Positions 51,980 to 60,662 of a stretch of 64,000 nt of DNA are shown piece by piece. The DNA comes from Pontibacillus sp. HMF3514 (lineage in GTDB: Bacteria > Bacillota > Bacilli > Bacillales > BH030062): the NCBI RefSeq assembly GCF_009858175.1, contig NZ_CP047393.1, positions 2,542,001-2,606,000 of the forward strand. Reading direction: 5' to 3'. The notes under the pieces were generated by a model that was given only the letters and a program-made list of their open reading frames with translations, was not told where the DNA came from and made no database searches. The stretch's first letter is position 1. Each line of letters starts with the position of its first letter. The position numbers were made by a program, and so were the translations under genes.

Positions 51980-52004
51980 ACGTTCAGCCTCAGTGACTGA
52001 ACGT
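51980..52004 (-). terminator. Terminator of yqgO
   Basis: Stem ACGTTCAG / CTGAACGT with loop CCTCAGTGA, followed on the minus strand by TTTTTG. Confidence 0.8.
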
Positions 52005-52015
52005 GATAAGTACAT

Positions 52016-52204
52016 TTATATTGCTGTACGCCCTAATATCTCAGGCAGAATTTTTTCTCTTAAATAAGGAAGTCTCATTGTTATTGAAACGACAACTTTC
52101 CTTATGACACCCACGGCTAATAATACATTAAGGATACGGTACTTGTATCGACTTATCATGTAAAAAGCTACCCCAAGCATCACAATCCAACTGAGCATTC
52201 TCAT
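52016..52204 (-). CDS. yqgO: Small membrane protein YqgO
   Basis: 62 residues: one or two hydrophobic helices and a basic C-terminal half (RLPYLREKILPEILGR). Position between gluP and yqgN and general composition fit YqgO, a small protein of unknown function. Ribosome binding site AGGAGGAATT is good, and the gene has its own terminator. Confidence 0.7.
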   Translation of the reverse strand: MRMLSWIVMLGVAFYMISRYKYRILNVLLAVGVIRKVVVSITMRLPYLREKILPEILGRTAI

Positions 52205-52285
52205 TGCAATTCCTCCTACATATACCTATTACCTTTATTATGGGAGAGCATTGCATTTTTTATTCCTACCTTCTATTTCCCTAAC

Positions 52286-53296
52286 TTATAGGCCAATGTA
52301 ACGATGAAAAAGTGATTTAGCTTTCGTGGTATCTTCAGTTCCCTGAATAAGCACTCGTCCATCCGGAAAAAGCACAAATGTATGGTGATGATCCACTTTT
52401 GCCTTTAACAGGAATGGAGTTAGCTTCGTATTAGCTATAACGGAAAGCTTTTCTTCCCATTTAGGCAAATCCATTTTTTCATTCGTGTGGACTTGGATGG
52501 AGTCTCTTCCACACATCACTACAAATTCTTCGTTCTGTTGAGCCTGTAAAAAAGGATACAAGTTTTCCTGACAAGTAGGACACCCTTGTTTTGGATTTGT
52601 AAGTTTTACATCGTAATGCTGATTGGTCCATATATCAAAAGTCTTTAACATACCGTGTAAAGCTTCTTTGTTACCCGTAAGATACTTTAGTGTCTCTGTT
52701 GCTTGATAAGATGTAACCATATTTATCACCGGGGAAATAATTCCTGCTGTATCACACGTTTCTCCTTTACCAGCTCCTGGACTAACCACACATCGTAAGC
52801 ACGGAGTTTCTTCTGGAATAAATAAAGCCATCATTCCTCTAGAACGCACTGCTCCACCATAAACAAACGGAATGCCGTTTTGAAAACATGCATCATTTAA
52901 TAAAAAACGAGTTGTAAAGTTATCTGTCCCATCCAGTACAATATCCATTCCATTCATTAAAGATGTTACATTGTCTCGATGAACATCAGACACGATTCCT
53001 TCTATCTGAACATTTGAGTTTATTTTCTCCAAATGATTTTGTGCAGCAACTGCTTTAGGTAATGCTTTTTCCACATCTTCTTCTGTATAAAGGATTTGTC
53101 TTTGCAAATTGCTCATTTCAATATAGTCTCTATCAACAATCCTTACAAGCCCCACTCCAGCTCTCACCATTTGATTGGCAAGCATTGTTCCCAAGGCACC
53201 AGCCCCAACAATTAGTACAGAGCTTTCTGATAAATCATTTTGTCCTTGATTACCGATTGGGGCAAATAATCGTTGTCTGGAATAACGATCATCCAT
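52286..53296 (-). CDS. ThiF/MoeB-type adenylyltransferase
   Basis: 336 residues. It belongs to the E1-like enzymes that adenylate the C-terminus of ThiS, MoaD or similar sulfur carriers. The ATP loop GAGALGT, the arginine segment DRDYIEMSNLQRQ, DGTDNFTTRFLLND and a zinc site of CLRC plus CPTC are present. The C-terminal 80 residues lack a rhodanese cysteine motif. No thiS or moaD is nearby, so thiamine or molybdopterin use cannot be decided. In the same orientation as yqgN, 29 bp apart. Confidence 0.85.
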   Translation of the reverse strand: MDDRYSRQRLFAPIGNQGQNDLSESSVLIVGAGALGTMLANQMVRAGVGLVRIVDRDYIEMSNLQRQILYTEEDVEKALPKAVAAQNHLEKINSNVQIEGIVSDVHRDNVTSLMNGMDIVLDGTDNFTTRFLLNDACFQNGIPFVYGGAVRSRGMMALFIPEETPCLRCVVSPGAGKGETCDTAGIISPVINMVTSYQATETLKYLTGNKEALHGMLKTFDIWTNQHYDVKLTNPKQGCPTCQENLYPFLQAQQNEEFVVMCGRDSIQVHTNEKMDLPKWEEKLSVIANTKLTPFLLKAKVDHHHTFVLFPDGRVLIQGTEDTTKAKSLFHRYIGL

Positions 53297-53325
53297 TTTT
53301 CACAATCTCCTTTTCGCTCAAATGA

Positions 53326-53886
53326 TTAGTAACGCACACCTAATTCAGTAATTAAGTGTTGGACGGGTATATCAAATGGATCATTTGGCACTTGATGTAT
53401 CAGCTGTTCTTCAGTGGCAAGCGCAATGGTCGTTTGATTAAAGTGCTCTAAATAACGATCATAGAAACCACCACCATACCCAATTCGATAACCTCTTTGG
53501 TCAAAGATTAATCCAGGCACGAGCATGAGATCAATACATTCTTTAGTTACGACCTCTGTTTCTTCCTCTTTCGGCTCTTTAAGCCCGAAATACACTGTTT
53601 CTAATTCATGAAATGAAGTGAGGATACGAAACGTAAGTTCCTTTTGCTTAGCATTACACTTCGGAACTGCAACAGTCTTCCCATCTTTCCAAGCTTGTTC
53701 AATAATACGTTTTGTATCAATCTCATGCTCTTGAGAAATCGTACAACCAATAACCTTTGCATTTTGATAGCTAGTTGTATTGAGAAGCGCTTTATGTATG
53801 TTTGTTATTTTACTTTCTCGTTCTGTTCCTATTAAATTGGAGAGAATATCTTTACCTTTTGTTCTTAATTCTCTTTTTTCACTCAT
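53326..53886 (-). CDS. yqgN: 5-formyltetrahydrofolate cyclo-ligase (YqgN)
   Basis: 186 residues. It converts 5-formyltetrahydrofolate to 5,10-methenyltetrahydrofolate with ATP. The N-terminal KRELRTKGKDIL and the motif DQRGYRIGYGGGFYDRYL are diagnostic. Start at ATG 53886 (MSEKREL), after GGAGGTGAT. Probably cotranscribed with the ThiF/MoeB gene. Confidence 0.93.
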   Translation of the reverse strand: MSEKRELRTKGKDILSNLIGTERESKITNIHKALLNTTSYQNAKVIGCTISQEHEIDTKRIIEQAWKDGKTVAVPKCNAKQKELTFRILTSFHELETVYFGLKEPKEEETEVVTKECIDLMLVPGLIFDQRGYRIGYGGGFYDRYLEHFNQTTIALATEEQLIHQVPNDPFDIPVQHLITELGVRY

Positions 53887-53962
53887 GAAGATCACCTCCT
53901 ACATGAAAAATATAGCACATTAATCAGAAGAGTTTTACGTCCTCTCTTCTATACCTATAAAA

Positions 53963-53991
53963 AAAACAGCAGGATAGATATCCTACTGTTT
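53963..53991 (-). terminator. Terminator of rpmG
   Basis: Stem AACAGCAGGATA / TATCCTACTGTT with one mismatch and a very short loop, followed on the minus strand by a long T-run. Confidence 0.85.
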
Positions 53992-54139
53992 ATTTAGTCT
54001 CACGGTGCAATGTGTGCTTTTTCAAGCGTGGGCTGTATTTCATAAGTTCCAAACGTTCTGGGTTTTTACGCTTGTTTTTAGTTGTAATATAGGTACGATC
54101 ACCAGTTTCAGTGCAAGCAAGTGTAATATTTACACGCAT
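53990..54139 (-). CDS. rpmG: Ribosomal protein L33, cysteine-poor form
   Basis: 49 residues, [20 protein letters not shown] to [10 protein letters not shown]. It belongs to the 50S subunit near the E site. Most Bacillus copies read CTECGDR and KYCPR; here the second cysteine is Thr and the later one Ser, leaving only C9. It is therefore the zinc-independent type. I see no Zur box upstream. Position next to yqgN fits rpmGA. Ribosome binding site TGGAGGG. Confidence 0.9.
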   Translation of the reverse strand: MRVNITLACTETGDRTYITTKNKRKNPERLELMKYSPRLKKHTLHRETK

Positions 54140-54333
54140 CTTTATCCCTCCAAACACGTCTTTCTTCTGTTGTCATAAGTTTTTCACTTTATCAGACCTT
54201 AATAATAGTATCAAATCTTTCCCTTTCTTTCAAGGCTGTACGCTCTCTTTTTGCGTTAAAAATTCGTAAAGTTTGTTTTCTAGGGTCTGGTTCTATGATA
54301 TAAATAAGGAAGACTAGAAATGAGGTGAACCGT

Positions 54334-54750
54334 TTGCTTTATGTAATTCTGACATTATTTACTATTTCCTTTGTTTTATATCTTGTTTCGTTTGCCTTAA
54401 AGGACCGCTTTAAAGATTTAGAAGAGCAGGTTGAGCAAGTACAACTGACAACTATGCAGGATTCTTATCAGTTAAAAAAGAAGATGCGTGTTTTAGAAGA
54501 AGAACTATTGGTTGATGATTTCTCTTCAGAAATGTTCTCCAACTCTAACAAAGCTCAACCAGAGCCTCAGCATACTTTTAAACAAGAAGAAACGAACCAA
54601 CCTCCTCTTGTACATAAAGTCTTACATATGTATAACCAAGGCTACACGACAAGTGATATTGCTTCAGAAACATCTTTAAATGAACATGATATATTAACGA
54701 CATTAAGGCAATTCTCATCCGAAAATGAACAAAAAGGGGCACGAAGATGA
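54334..54750 (+). CDS. Membrane-anchored coiled-coil protein with a C-terminal helix-turn-helix-like segment
   Basis: 138 residues. One N-terminal membrane helix (1-20), a coiled coil (about 22-60), an acidic Gln/Pro-rich linker and a C-terminal segment VLHMYNQGYTTSDIASETSLNEHDIL that resembles a sigma-70-like or DUF6115/DUF2802-like HTH. Function unknown. Translation probably starts at TTG 54334, just after GAGGTGA. It overlaps the next gene by 4 bp, so the pair is coupled. Confidence 0.7.
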   Translation: MLYVILTLFTISFVLYLVSFALKDRFKDLEEQVEQVQLTTMQDSYQLKKKMRVLEEELLVDDFSSEMFSNSNKAQPEPQHTFKQEETNQPPLVHKVLHMYNQGYTTSDIASETSLNEHDILTTLRQFSSENEQKGARR

Positions 54751-55235
54751 AACACACCATACGTGCTTTTGCATTAGGATTAGCTACAGCAACTACTTTA
54801 TTAACATTCACTTATTATCAAACCAATGATCAAACTGAGTCAAAAGCATTCACAGACCAAGAAGCTATAACACACTTAGAAAGTAAGAACTATCATGTTT
54901 TGAGTCAATCTTCGTTTGAAGATTTAAAAGAAGAGAAGCAGCCATCTCAGTCTCAAGACACAGAGTCAAAAGAAGACGAACAAGAACAAAAGGATACTCA
55001 GAAACAAAATCAAGATGATACATCACCACAATCCTATTCATTAACTATTGAGCCAGGTATGCTATCCTCTTCTATTAGTGATGAACTTAAGAAAGCTGGT
55101 ATTCTTGATGATAAAGCAAAATTTGAAGTGTTCCTGAAGGATCATGAGTATAGTCGAGCTATTCAAATAGGAACCTATAGTATTACGAAAGATATGTCTT
55201 ACGAAGAAATTGCGAAAAAGATTACTGGTCAATAA
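54747..55235 (+). CDS. MltG/YceG N-terminal domain-like protein without the catalytic domain
   Basis: 162 residues. An N-terminal membrane helix (about 5-24), a highly charged Glu/Gln/Ser linker (about 55-95) and a C-terminal 65-residue domain. That domain, TIEPGMLSSSISDELKKAGI to IAKKITG, resembles the LysM-like N-terminal part of MltG/YceG transglycosylases. The catalytic MltG domain is absent. It may bind peptidoglycan or a partner. It overlaps the upstream gene by 4 bp. Confidence 0.7.
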   Translation: MKHTIRAFALGLATATTLLTFTYYQTNDQTESKAFTDQEAITHLESKNYHVLSQSSFEDLKEEKQPSQSQDTESKEDEQEQKDTQKQNQDDTSPQSYSLTIEPGMLSSSISDELKKAGILDDKAKFEVFLKDHEYSRAIQIGTYSITKDMSYEEIAKKITGQ

Positions 55236-55241
55236 ATTGCT

Positions 55242-55275
55242 AATCAGCACTCCGAATTAAACGGAGTGCTGATTT
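55242..55275 (+). terminator. Terminator of the coiled-coil/MltG-like pair
   Basis: Stem AATCAGCACTCCG / CGGAGTGCTGATT, 13 bp perfect, followed by TTTTTT. Confidence 0.9.
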
Positions 55276-55300
55276 TTTATTCAGTTATCTGGCAGTAATC

Positions 55301-55938
55301 TGGAATAACTGTTTTAGTGAGAGAGGCGGTTCCGTTGCTATTGTGGAGTGCGGTGGGCTTGGGAACGGGTTGCTTTCCCCGGACGAACGATCGAGCCTCC
55401 TCATACGCTACGCTTCTTGCGGGGTCTCGCTCGCCCGTTATTCCGGAGGAGTCAACCCGTTCCCAAGCCCACCTTAGCCGAATGGTGATTAACGGAACCG
55501 CAGCGATAATGTGAGGAAATGCTTGCGGACAATTGTTCCGTTATTTGACCTTAAAATGACTTTCTTACGGACATTTATTCCGTTATTTGCATCAAATCAC
55601 ATTGAAAAAGCCCAATTTGTCATAAATAAGGTACCATATGTCCGTAACGACTCTCGAAATGCCTTAAAAGTTCAATATAACGGAACCGATGTCCGTAACG
55701 TTTAGATCTCAAGTAACTAGGGTCCGTTAATCTCCATAAAAGCAAAGGGGTGAGGGAAACGGCAAACTCCCGCGGTAGAAAGGGCAGATGAGACCCCACA
55801 GAGAACGTAGTGAACGAGGAGGCTCAGCTGGTCTTCCGCAGGAGTATTGCCGTTTCACTGAACCCCTACCTCTCATAAAAGCAACGGACTGCTCTCAACT
55901 TATCTCGATTCCAAGTCTTCCAAATAAGGGGGCTTTAA
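55301..55938. repeat. Large dispersed repeat element, copy 2 (inverted)
   Basis: 638 bp, the reverse complement of the element at 22826-23524, with only scattered base changes. The 61-bp length difference is largely explained by the cassette at 22929-22985 of copy 1, where copy 2 has CAGCTGGTCTTCCG. Two frames of about 65 codons are open in both copies but lack ribosome binding sites. The 20-bp terminal repeats of part three are at about 55351-55372 and 55453-55474. Confidence 0.85.
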
Positions 55939-55967
55939 TTGAATAAAACCACCTTTAAAAAAAGAAA

Positions 55968-56000
55968 AGAGTAGACATTGTTATTAACAATGCCTACTCT
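55968..56000 (-). terminator. Terminator of the pst-phoU operon
   Basis: Stem AGAGTAG-CATTGTTA / TAACAATG-CTACTCT with essentially no loop, followed on the minus strand by a T-run. Confidence 0.85.
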
Positions 56001-56019
56001 CGTGCTTTATTAATGTGTT

Positions 56020-56679
56020 TTACTTATTTAAGTCGAACGATTCACCTTTTACAAGGTAGAAAATGTTCTCACCGATATTTGTAATATGGTCTGCAAAGCG
56101 TTCAATATAACGAGCACCAAATGCCATCTGCATGATGTGCTGAATTTTTTGAGGATCATTTGCTGTTTGTTCAAGCATTTCACGGATGACTTCACCGTAC
56201 ATCTTATCAATTTCATCATCCATTTCAGCAAGCTTACGAGCTAATGACACATCCTCATATTCAAACGCATCAATCGCAGTATCAACCATTGCTTTTGCTT
56301 TATCTGCCATTTGGCGTAAAGCAGGATGAATAGTAAGGTCATGGTCTTTTCCTAGATGGATCGTACTCTTAGCAATGTTCGTCGCATGATCTGCCATACG
56401 CTCTAAGTCTGAAGAAATTTTGATTGCAACAATTAAACGTCTTAAATCTGTCGCAACAGGTTGTTGTTTTGCGATAAGAAGGATGGCTTGCTCATTAATA
56501 TCAAGCTCTTCTTTGTCCAACTTCACATCACGTTCCCTGATTTTTTGAGCAGCATCAACGTCATGAGCATACAATGCCTCAATGGATTCATCAAATGCTT
56601 GAACTGCCTCTACAGCTAATCGTTTAATACTAAATTTCAGCTTATCTAAATCTTCATGAAACTGACCACGCATTTCCAT
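56020..56679 (-). CDS. phoU: Phosphate signalling protein PhoU
   Basis: 219 residues, two three-helix bundles with the repeated metal-binding patterns (DLERMADHATNIA and YIERFADHITNIGE). PhoU links Pst transporter activity to phosphate signalling. Last gene of pstS-pstC-pstA-pstB-phoU. Confidence 0.95.
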   Translation of the reverse strand: MEMRGQFHEDLDKLKFSIKRLAVEAVQAFDESIEALYAHDVDAAQKIRERDVKLDKEELDINEQAILLIAKQQPVATDLRRLIVAIKISSDLERMADHATNIAKSTIHLGKDHDLTIHPALRQMADKAKAMVDTAIDAFEYEDVSLARKLAEMDDEIDKMYGEVIREMLEQTANDPQKIQHIMQMAFGARYIERFADHITNIGENIFYLVKGESFDLNK

Positions 56680-56710
56680 TTTTAATCCCCTTTCCTTTTA
56701 GCGAGAGCTA

Positions 56711-57487
56711 TTAACCAAATCGGCCTGTGATATAATCTTCTGTTCGTTTATCAGAAGGAGTAGAGAATAGTGTATCTGTTTCAGTAAATTCTACCATTTC
56801 TCCATTTAAGAAGAAAGCTGTTTTGTCAGAGATACGAGCTGCTTGTTGCATGTTATGCGTTACAATGATGATGCTGTATTTCTTTTTCAGCTCTTGAACT
56901 AGCTCTTCTACTTTCAGGGTTGAAATCGGGTCAAGAGCAGATGTCGGTTCGTCCATTAAGATGACATCTGGTTCAATAGCTAGACAACGTGCAATACAAA
57001 GACGTTGTTGCTGACCACCTGATAGCCCATAAGCATTTTCGTTTAAGCGATCTTTCACCTCATCCCAAATGGCTGCATCGCGTAAACTCTTCTCAACAAT
57101 TTGGTCTAAGGTTTTCTTATCCTTAATACCATGAATGCGAGGTCCATAAGCTACGTTTTCGTAAATAGACTTAGGGAATGGATTCGGCTTTTGGAATACC
57201 ATACCTACTTTTGTGCGAAGATCTTCTTTTTTATATTTTTCATCAAAAATTTCTTCGTTTTTATATTTAATAGAACCTGAAATTCTTACAATTGGCACTG
57301 TTTCTACCATACGATTCAACGTCTTTAAATATGTGGATTTTCCACAACCTGAAGGGCCGATGATTGCAGTTACTTGATTTTGAACGATATCCATGTTGAT
57401 ATCATATAGCGCCTGATCGTCACCATACCAAAGATTTAAATCTTTTACGTTAAACACGGTTTCATTTTGTTTTGTAGCATTAGCCAT
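56711..57487 (-). CDS. pstB: Phosphate ABC transporter ATPase PstB
   Basis: 258 residues. Walker [10 protein letters not shown], signature LSGGQQQRL, Walker [13 protein letters not shown] and switch His in VTHNMQQ. It drives high-affinity phosphate uptake. Start at ATG 57487 (MANATKQ), eight bases after AAGGAGG. Only one pstB is present, while B. subtilis has two. Confidence 0.96.
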   Translation of the reverse strand: MANATKQNETVFNVKDLNLWYGDDQALYDINMDIVQNQVTAIIGPSGCGKSTYLKTLNRMVETVPIVRISGSIKYKNEEIFDEKYKKEDLRTKVGMVFQKPNPFPKSIYENVAYGPRIHGIKDKKTLDQIVEKSLRDAAIWDEVKDRLNENAYGLSGGQQQRLCIARCLAIEPDVILMDEPTSALDPISTLKVEELVQELKKKYSIIIVTHNMQQAARISDKTAFFLNGEMVEFTETDTLFSTPSDKRTEDYITGRFG

Positions 57488-57520
57488 GCTAAAATCCTCC
57501 TTCACCCAAGTAGAATTCTT

Positions 57521-58399
57521 TTATAATCTCTTCTGAAATTTATTTCGAATAAAGACAGCTGTTGCATTCATTAATAATAAGACGATAAGCAATACCATAA
57601 TTCCAGCCGCAGCAACAAATTGCCATTCTGCTTGAGGACGCCCTACCCAGTTATATATCTGTATCGGCATCGCTGAGTATTTCGAGAAAAGGCCGTCTGG
57701 AGTACTATAAATGGTTGTAGCTGCACCAACAACAATTAATGGTGCTGTTTCTCCGATTGCACGTGATAAAGCCAAAATCGATCCGGTTACCATTCCAGGA
57801 ATTGCTGCTGGTAGAATAACACGTAGAATGGTTTGCCATTTTGTTGCTCCCATACCGTATGAAGCTTCAAGAAGATCATTGGGAACAGAACGAATAGCTT
57901 CTTGAGCCGCCACAATGATTACAGGTAGTATTAATAAACTTAATGTTAATCCCCCTGCAAGCAATGAATAACCCATCTCTAACATATAAACAAAGAATGT
58001 TAAACCTAACAAACCATAAACGATTGAAGGTACACCTGCTAAGTTTGAAATATTAACTTGAATAAAACGAGTTAATTTATTTTGTTTAGCATACATCTCT
58101 AGATAAAGTGCTGTTGAAATCCCTGTAATAATTGATACAGGCGCTACTACAAGCATTAGAGCTATGGTTCCTCCCAACCCGGCTAAGATTCCCGATTTTT
58201 CAGGAAAAGGAGCTGGGTAACTTGTAATATAATTCCAATTAAAATATCCAAGTCCTTGAGTCAACACACGAGCAATTAGCAGGACAAGAACAATTAATCC
58301 TACAAGCGTGGATATAAAGAATAACGTACGAAAGAACTTATTTAAGGCTAAACGATTTTTTATTCGTTTTTGCACTTTTGTTTCATCCATGCCTTGCAT
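57521..58399 (-). CDS. pstA: Phosphate ABC transporter permease PstA
   Basis: 292 residues, six membrane helices, with the permease signature EASYGMGATKWQTILRVILPAAIPGMVTG. Its ATG overlaps the stop codon of pstC by one base. Confidence 0.95.
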   Translation of the reverse strand: MQGMDETKVQKRIKNRLALNKFFRTLFFISTLVGLIVLVLLIARVLTQGLGYFNWNYITSYPAPFPEKSGILAGLGGTIALMLVVAPVSIITGISTALYLEMYAKQNKLTRFIQVNISNLAGVPSIVYGLLGLTFFVYMLEMGYSLLAGGLTLSLLILPVIIVAAQEAIRSVPNDLLEASYGMGATKWQTILRVILPAAIPGMVTGSILALSRAIGETAPLIVVGAATTIYSTPDGLFSKYSAMPIQIYNWVGRPQAEWQFVAAAGIMVLLIVLLLMNATAVFIRNKFQKRL

Positions 58400-59343
58400 T
58401 AGTATTCCTCCCTAAATTTGCGAGCAATATATTGAGAAAGTAGATTCATTCCAAGGGTGAATACAAACAATGTCATTCCTACTGCGTAAACACTGTAATA
58501 AATGTTTGAACCGAATGTTGTATCCCCTTTAATCCCCTGCACAATAAATGCAGTTAACGTTTCAATCGAAACTAAAGGATTGAATGTAAGGTTAGGTGTT
58601 GCACCTGCCGCGATCGTCACGATCATAGTTTCGCCAATTGCACGTGAAATCGCTAGTACTGTTGCTGCAACAATTCCCGAGAATGCAGCTGGAACAACGA
58701 CTTTCCATGCAACTTCAAAACGTGTACAACCCAAAGCAAGAGCCCCTTCTCTAAGCCCGTTCGGTACAGAATTCATCGCATCTTCAGCTAATGATGCAAT
58801 CATAGGTACAATCATTATACCTACTACTAAACCTGCACTTAAGGCATTAAAGATATCCATCTCAGGAAATATTACTTGTAAAATCGGCGTAACAAACGTT
58901 ACAGCAAAATAACCGTATACTACGGTAGGGATTCCTGCTAAAACTTCTAATGTTGGCTTAATCGTTCTTCTTACTTTATCACTTGCATATTCACTCAAGA
59001 AAATGGCTGAAGCTAATCCAATCGGTAAAGCAACACCAATTGATATAACCGTAATGAGTAAGGTACCTGCAATAAGAGGTAGCACTCCAAATTTACCTGT
59101 CCAAGGATTCCATGTGGTACCTGTTATAAAATTCATAAATCCGTTTTGCCCAAAGAATGTAATGGATTCCCGTAACAACGTAAATAAAATACCTACTGTT
59201 GTTAAAATGGACAATGCTGCGCATAAGAATAAAAAGACGGGTACGATTTTTTCTATAATTTGTAGTTTGTTTTGTTTAGATTTTTTATTATTAATCATTT
59301 GTTGGACGTCAATTTTTTGTTTGTCCTTGAAATCACCCATCAT
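58399..59343 (-). CDS. pstC: Phosphate ABC transporter permease PstC
   Basis: 314 residues, six membrane helices, with REGALALGCTRFEVAWKVVVPAAFSGIVA as the EAA-type coupling loop. The N-terminus is Lys/Gln-rich (1-30), a little longer than usual. Second gene of the operon, overlapping pstA by one base. Confidence 0.95.
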   Translation of the reverse strand: MMGDFKDKQKIDVQQMINNKKSKQNKLQIIEKIVPVFLFLCAALSILTTVGILFTLLRESITFFGQNGFMNFITGTTWNPWTGKFGVLPLIAGTLLITVISIGVALPIGLASAIFLSEYASDKVRRTIKPTLEVLAGIPTVVYGYFAVTFVTPILQVIFPEMDIFNALSAGLVVGIMIVPMIASLAEDAMNSVPNGLREGALALGCTRFEVAWKVVVPAAFSGIVAATVLAISRAIGETMIVTIAAGATPNLTFNPLVSIETLTAFIVQGIKGDTTFGSNIYYSVYAVGMTLFVFTLGMNLLSQYIARKFREEY

Positions 59344-59429
59344 AACAAACTCCTTTCATCACAAGGCAAGGTGAGACTTTAGCAGAAGCCTCACCTGCAA
59401 TGTTTATTCATCCATAGTTTTCAATGCAA

Positions 59430-60407
59430 TTACTTGCCAGCGATCTCTTTAACTTCTTCAATTTGCTTCTTGTACTTCTCTTCTGGAAGTGCTACATAAC
59501 CAACGTCTTCAGCTGCAGAACCTGCGTTTTTCAGTGCGAATGTAGTGAAGTCAACAACCTGTGGTTTATTCTTAAGAGACTCTTTACTTACATAAGTGTA
59601 TAATGGACGAGAAAGAGGATCATAAGAACCATCTTGGATTGTTTCACCATTAGGTTTAACAGGGTTTCCATCACCATTATCAATACCTAGCACTTTAAGG
59701 CTATCTTTGTTTTCAAGGTAGTAAGCATAACCGAAGTAACCAATAGCATAAGGATCGTTCTTGATACCTTTTACAAGTACGTTGTCATCTTCGTGAAGTG
59801 TTACGTTTTTGTTAGATACCATTTCTTTTTCTTTAAGGATTGCTTCATTGAAGTAATCGAAAGTACCAGAGTCATGTCCAGGGCTATAGATTTTGATTGG
59901 CTTGTCTGGCCATTCAGGATTAACATCTGACCATTTTTTGTTACCTGCTTCAGCAAGGAAAATCTCTTGAAGCTGCTTAACTGTAATGTTTTTTAGAAAG
60001 TCATTCTTCTTACTTACAACTACAGAAAGACCGTCATAAGCTACTTTAAGTTCTTTGTATTCAATGCCGTTTTCTTTAGCGATTTTCTTTTCTTCTTCTT
60101 TAATAGGGCGAGAAGCGTTACTTAAATCTGTGTCTCCGCGAGTGAACTTCTTGAATCCGCCACCTGACCCAGAAACGCCTAGAGAAGTTTCAACATTTGG
60201 TGCTTCTTCGCGGTAGTTATATGTGATTACTTCCATGATAGGGTGTACAGTGGAAGAACCATCAATAGCAACAGATCCGGAAAGGTTTCCTTCGCCGTTT
60301 CCACCTTCAGCATTGTTGCCTTCGTTAGGTGCATTTCCGCATGCTGCAAGTGCACCAAGTACAAGGGTAAGTGTAAATAGTAGTGCTAAATTCTTGAAAC
60401 TTTTCAT
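59430..60407 (-). CDS. pstS: Phosphate-binding lipoprotein PstS
   Basis: 325 residues. A lipoprotein signal ends in the lipobox ALAAC with the lipid-modified cysteine at 23, followed by a Gly/Asn/Glu-rich linker and the periplasmic-binding-protein fold. Phosphate-binding segments GSSTVHPIM and GVSGSGGGFKKFTRGDTDLSNASR are intact. First gene of the pst operon, preceded by PHO boxes. An 86-bp gap before pstC may allow extra pstS message. Confidence 0.96.
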   Translation of the reverse strand: MKSFKNLALLFTLTLVLGALAACGNAPNEGNNAEGGNGEGNLSGSVAIDGSSTVHPIMEVITYNYREEAPNVETSLGVSGSGGGFKKFTRGDTDLSNASRPIKEEEKKIAKENGIEYKELKVAYDGLSVVVSKKNDFLKNITVKQLQEIFLAEAGNKKWSDVNPEWPDKPIKIYSPGHDSGTFDYFNEAILKEKEMVSNKNVTLHEDDNVLVKGIKNDPYAIGYFGYAYYLENKDSLKVLGIDNGDGNPVKPNGETIQDGSYDPLSRPLYTYVSKESLKNKPQVVDFTTFALKNAGSAAEDVGYVALPEEKYKKQIEEVKEIAGK

Positions 60408-60462
60408 TTCTATTTCCCCCTAGTGTTTGTCGGAATTTGTTGTTCAGTATCAACTGACAATT

Positions 60463-60519
60463 CTTATACTAACGACATACCTTTAACGCCATATAAATGA
60501 AATGTTAAGCTTATGTAAA
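60463..60519 (-). promoter_or_regulatory. PHO box and promoter of pstS
   Basis: On the minus strand four hexamers, TTTACA, TTAACA, TTTATA and TTAAAG, occur at exact 11-bp intervals (60514-60519, 60503-60508, 60492-60497, 60481-60486). This is the PhoP direct-repeat pattern TT(A/T/C)ACA. A -10-like TATAAG follows at 60463-60468. Confidence 0.88.
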
Positions 60520-60605
60520 GATCACACCCCGATTTGTGAATAAAATTCATAAACCCCGATTTCATGCTCTTCATTAAAGGTAGTCTTACTATATATTTTC
60601 TAAAA

Positions 60606-60644
60606 AAAAGACAGGATTATGCGTTTTTTCGCATAACCCTGTCG
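60606..60644 (-). terminator. Terminator of the penicillin-binding protein gene
   Basis: Stem GACAGGATTATGCG / CGCATAACCCTGTC with one mismatch and loop TTTTTT, followed on the minus strand by a run of eight T. Confidence 0.88.
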
Positions 60645-60662
60645 AATATTTAAGTTATCTCT

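Noticed and set aside
54140-54330. Zur box upstream of the cysteine-poor rpmG.
   Set aside because: No sequence resembling TCGTAAT-N-ATTACGA was found.
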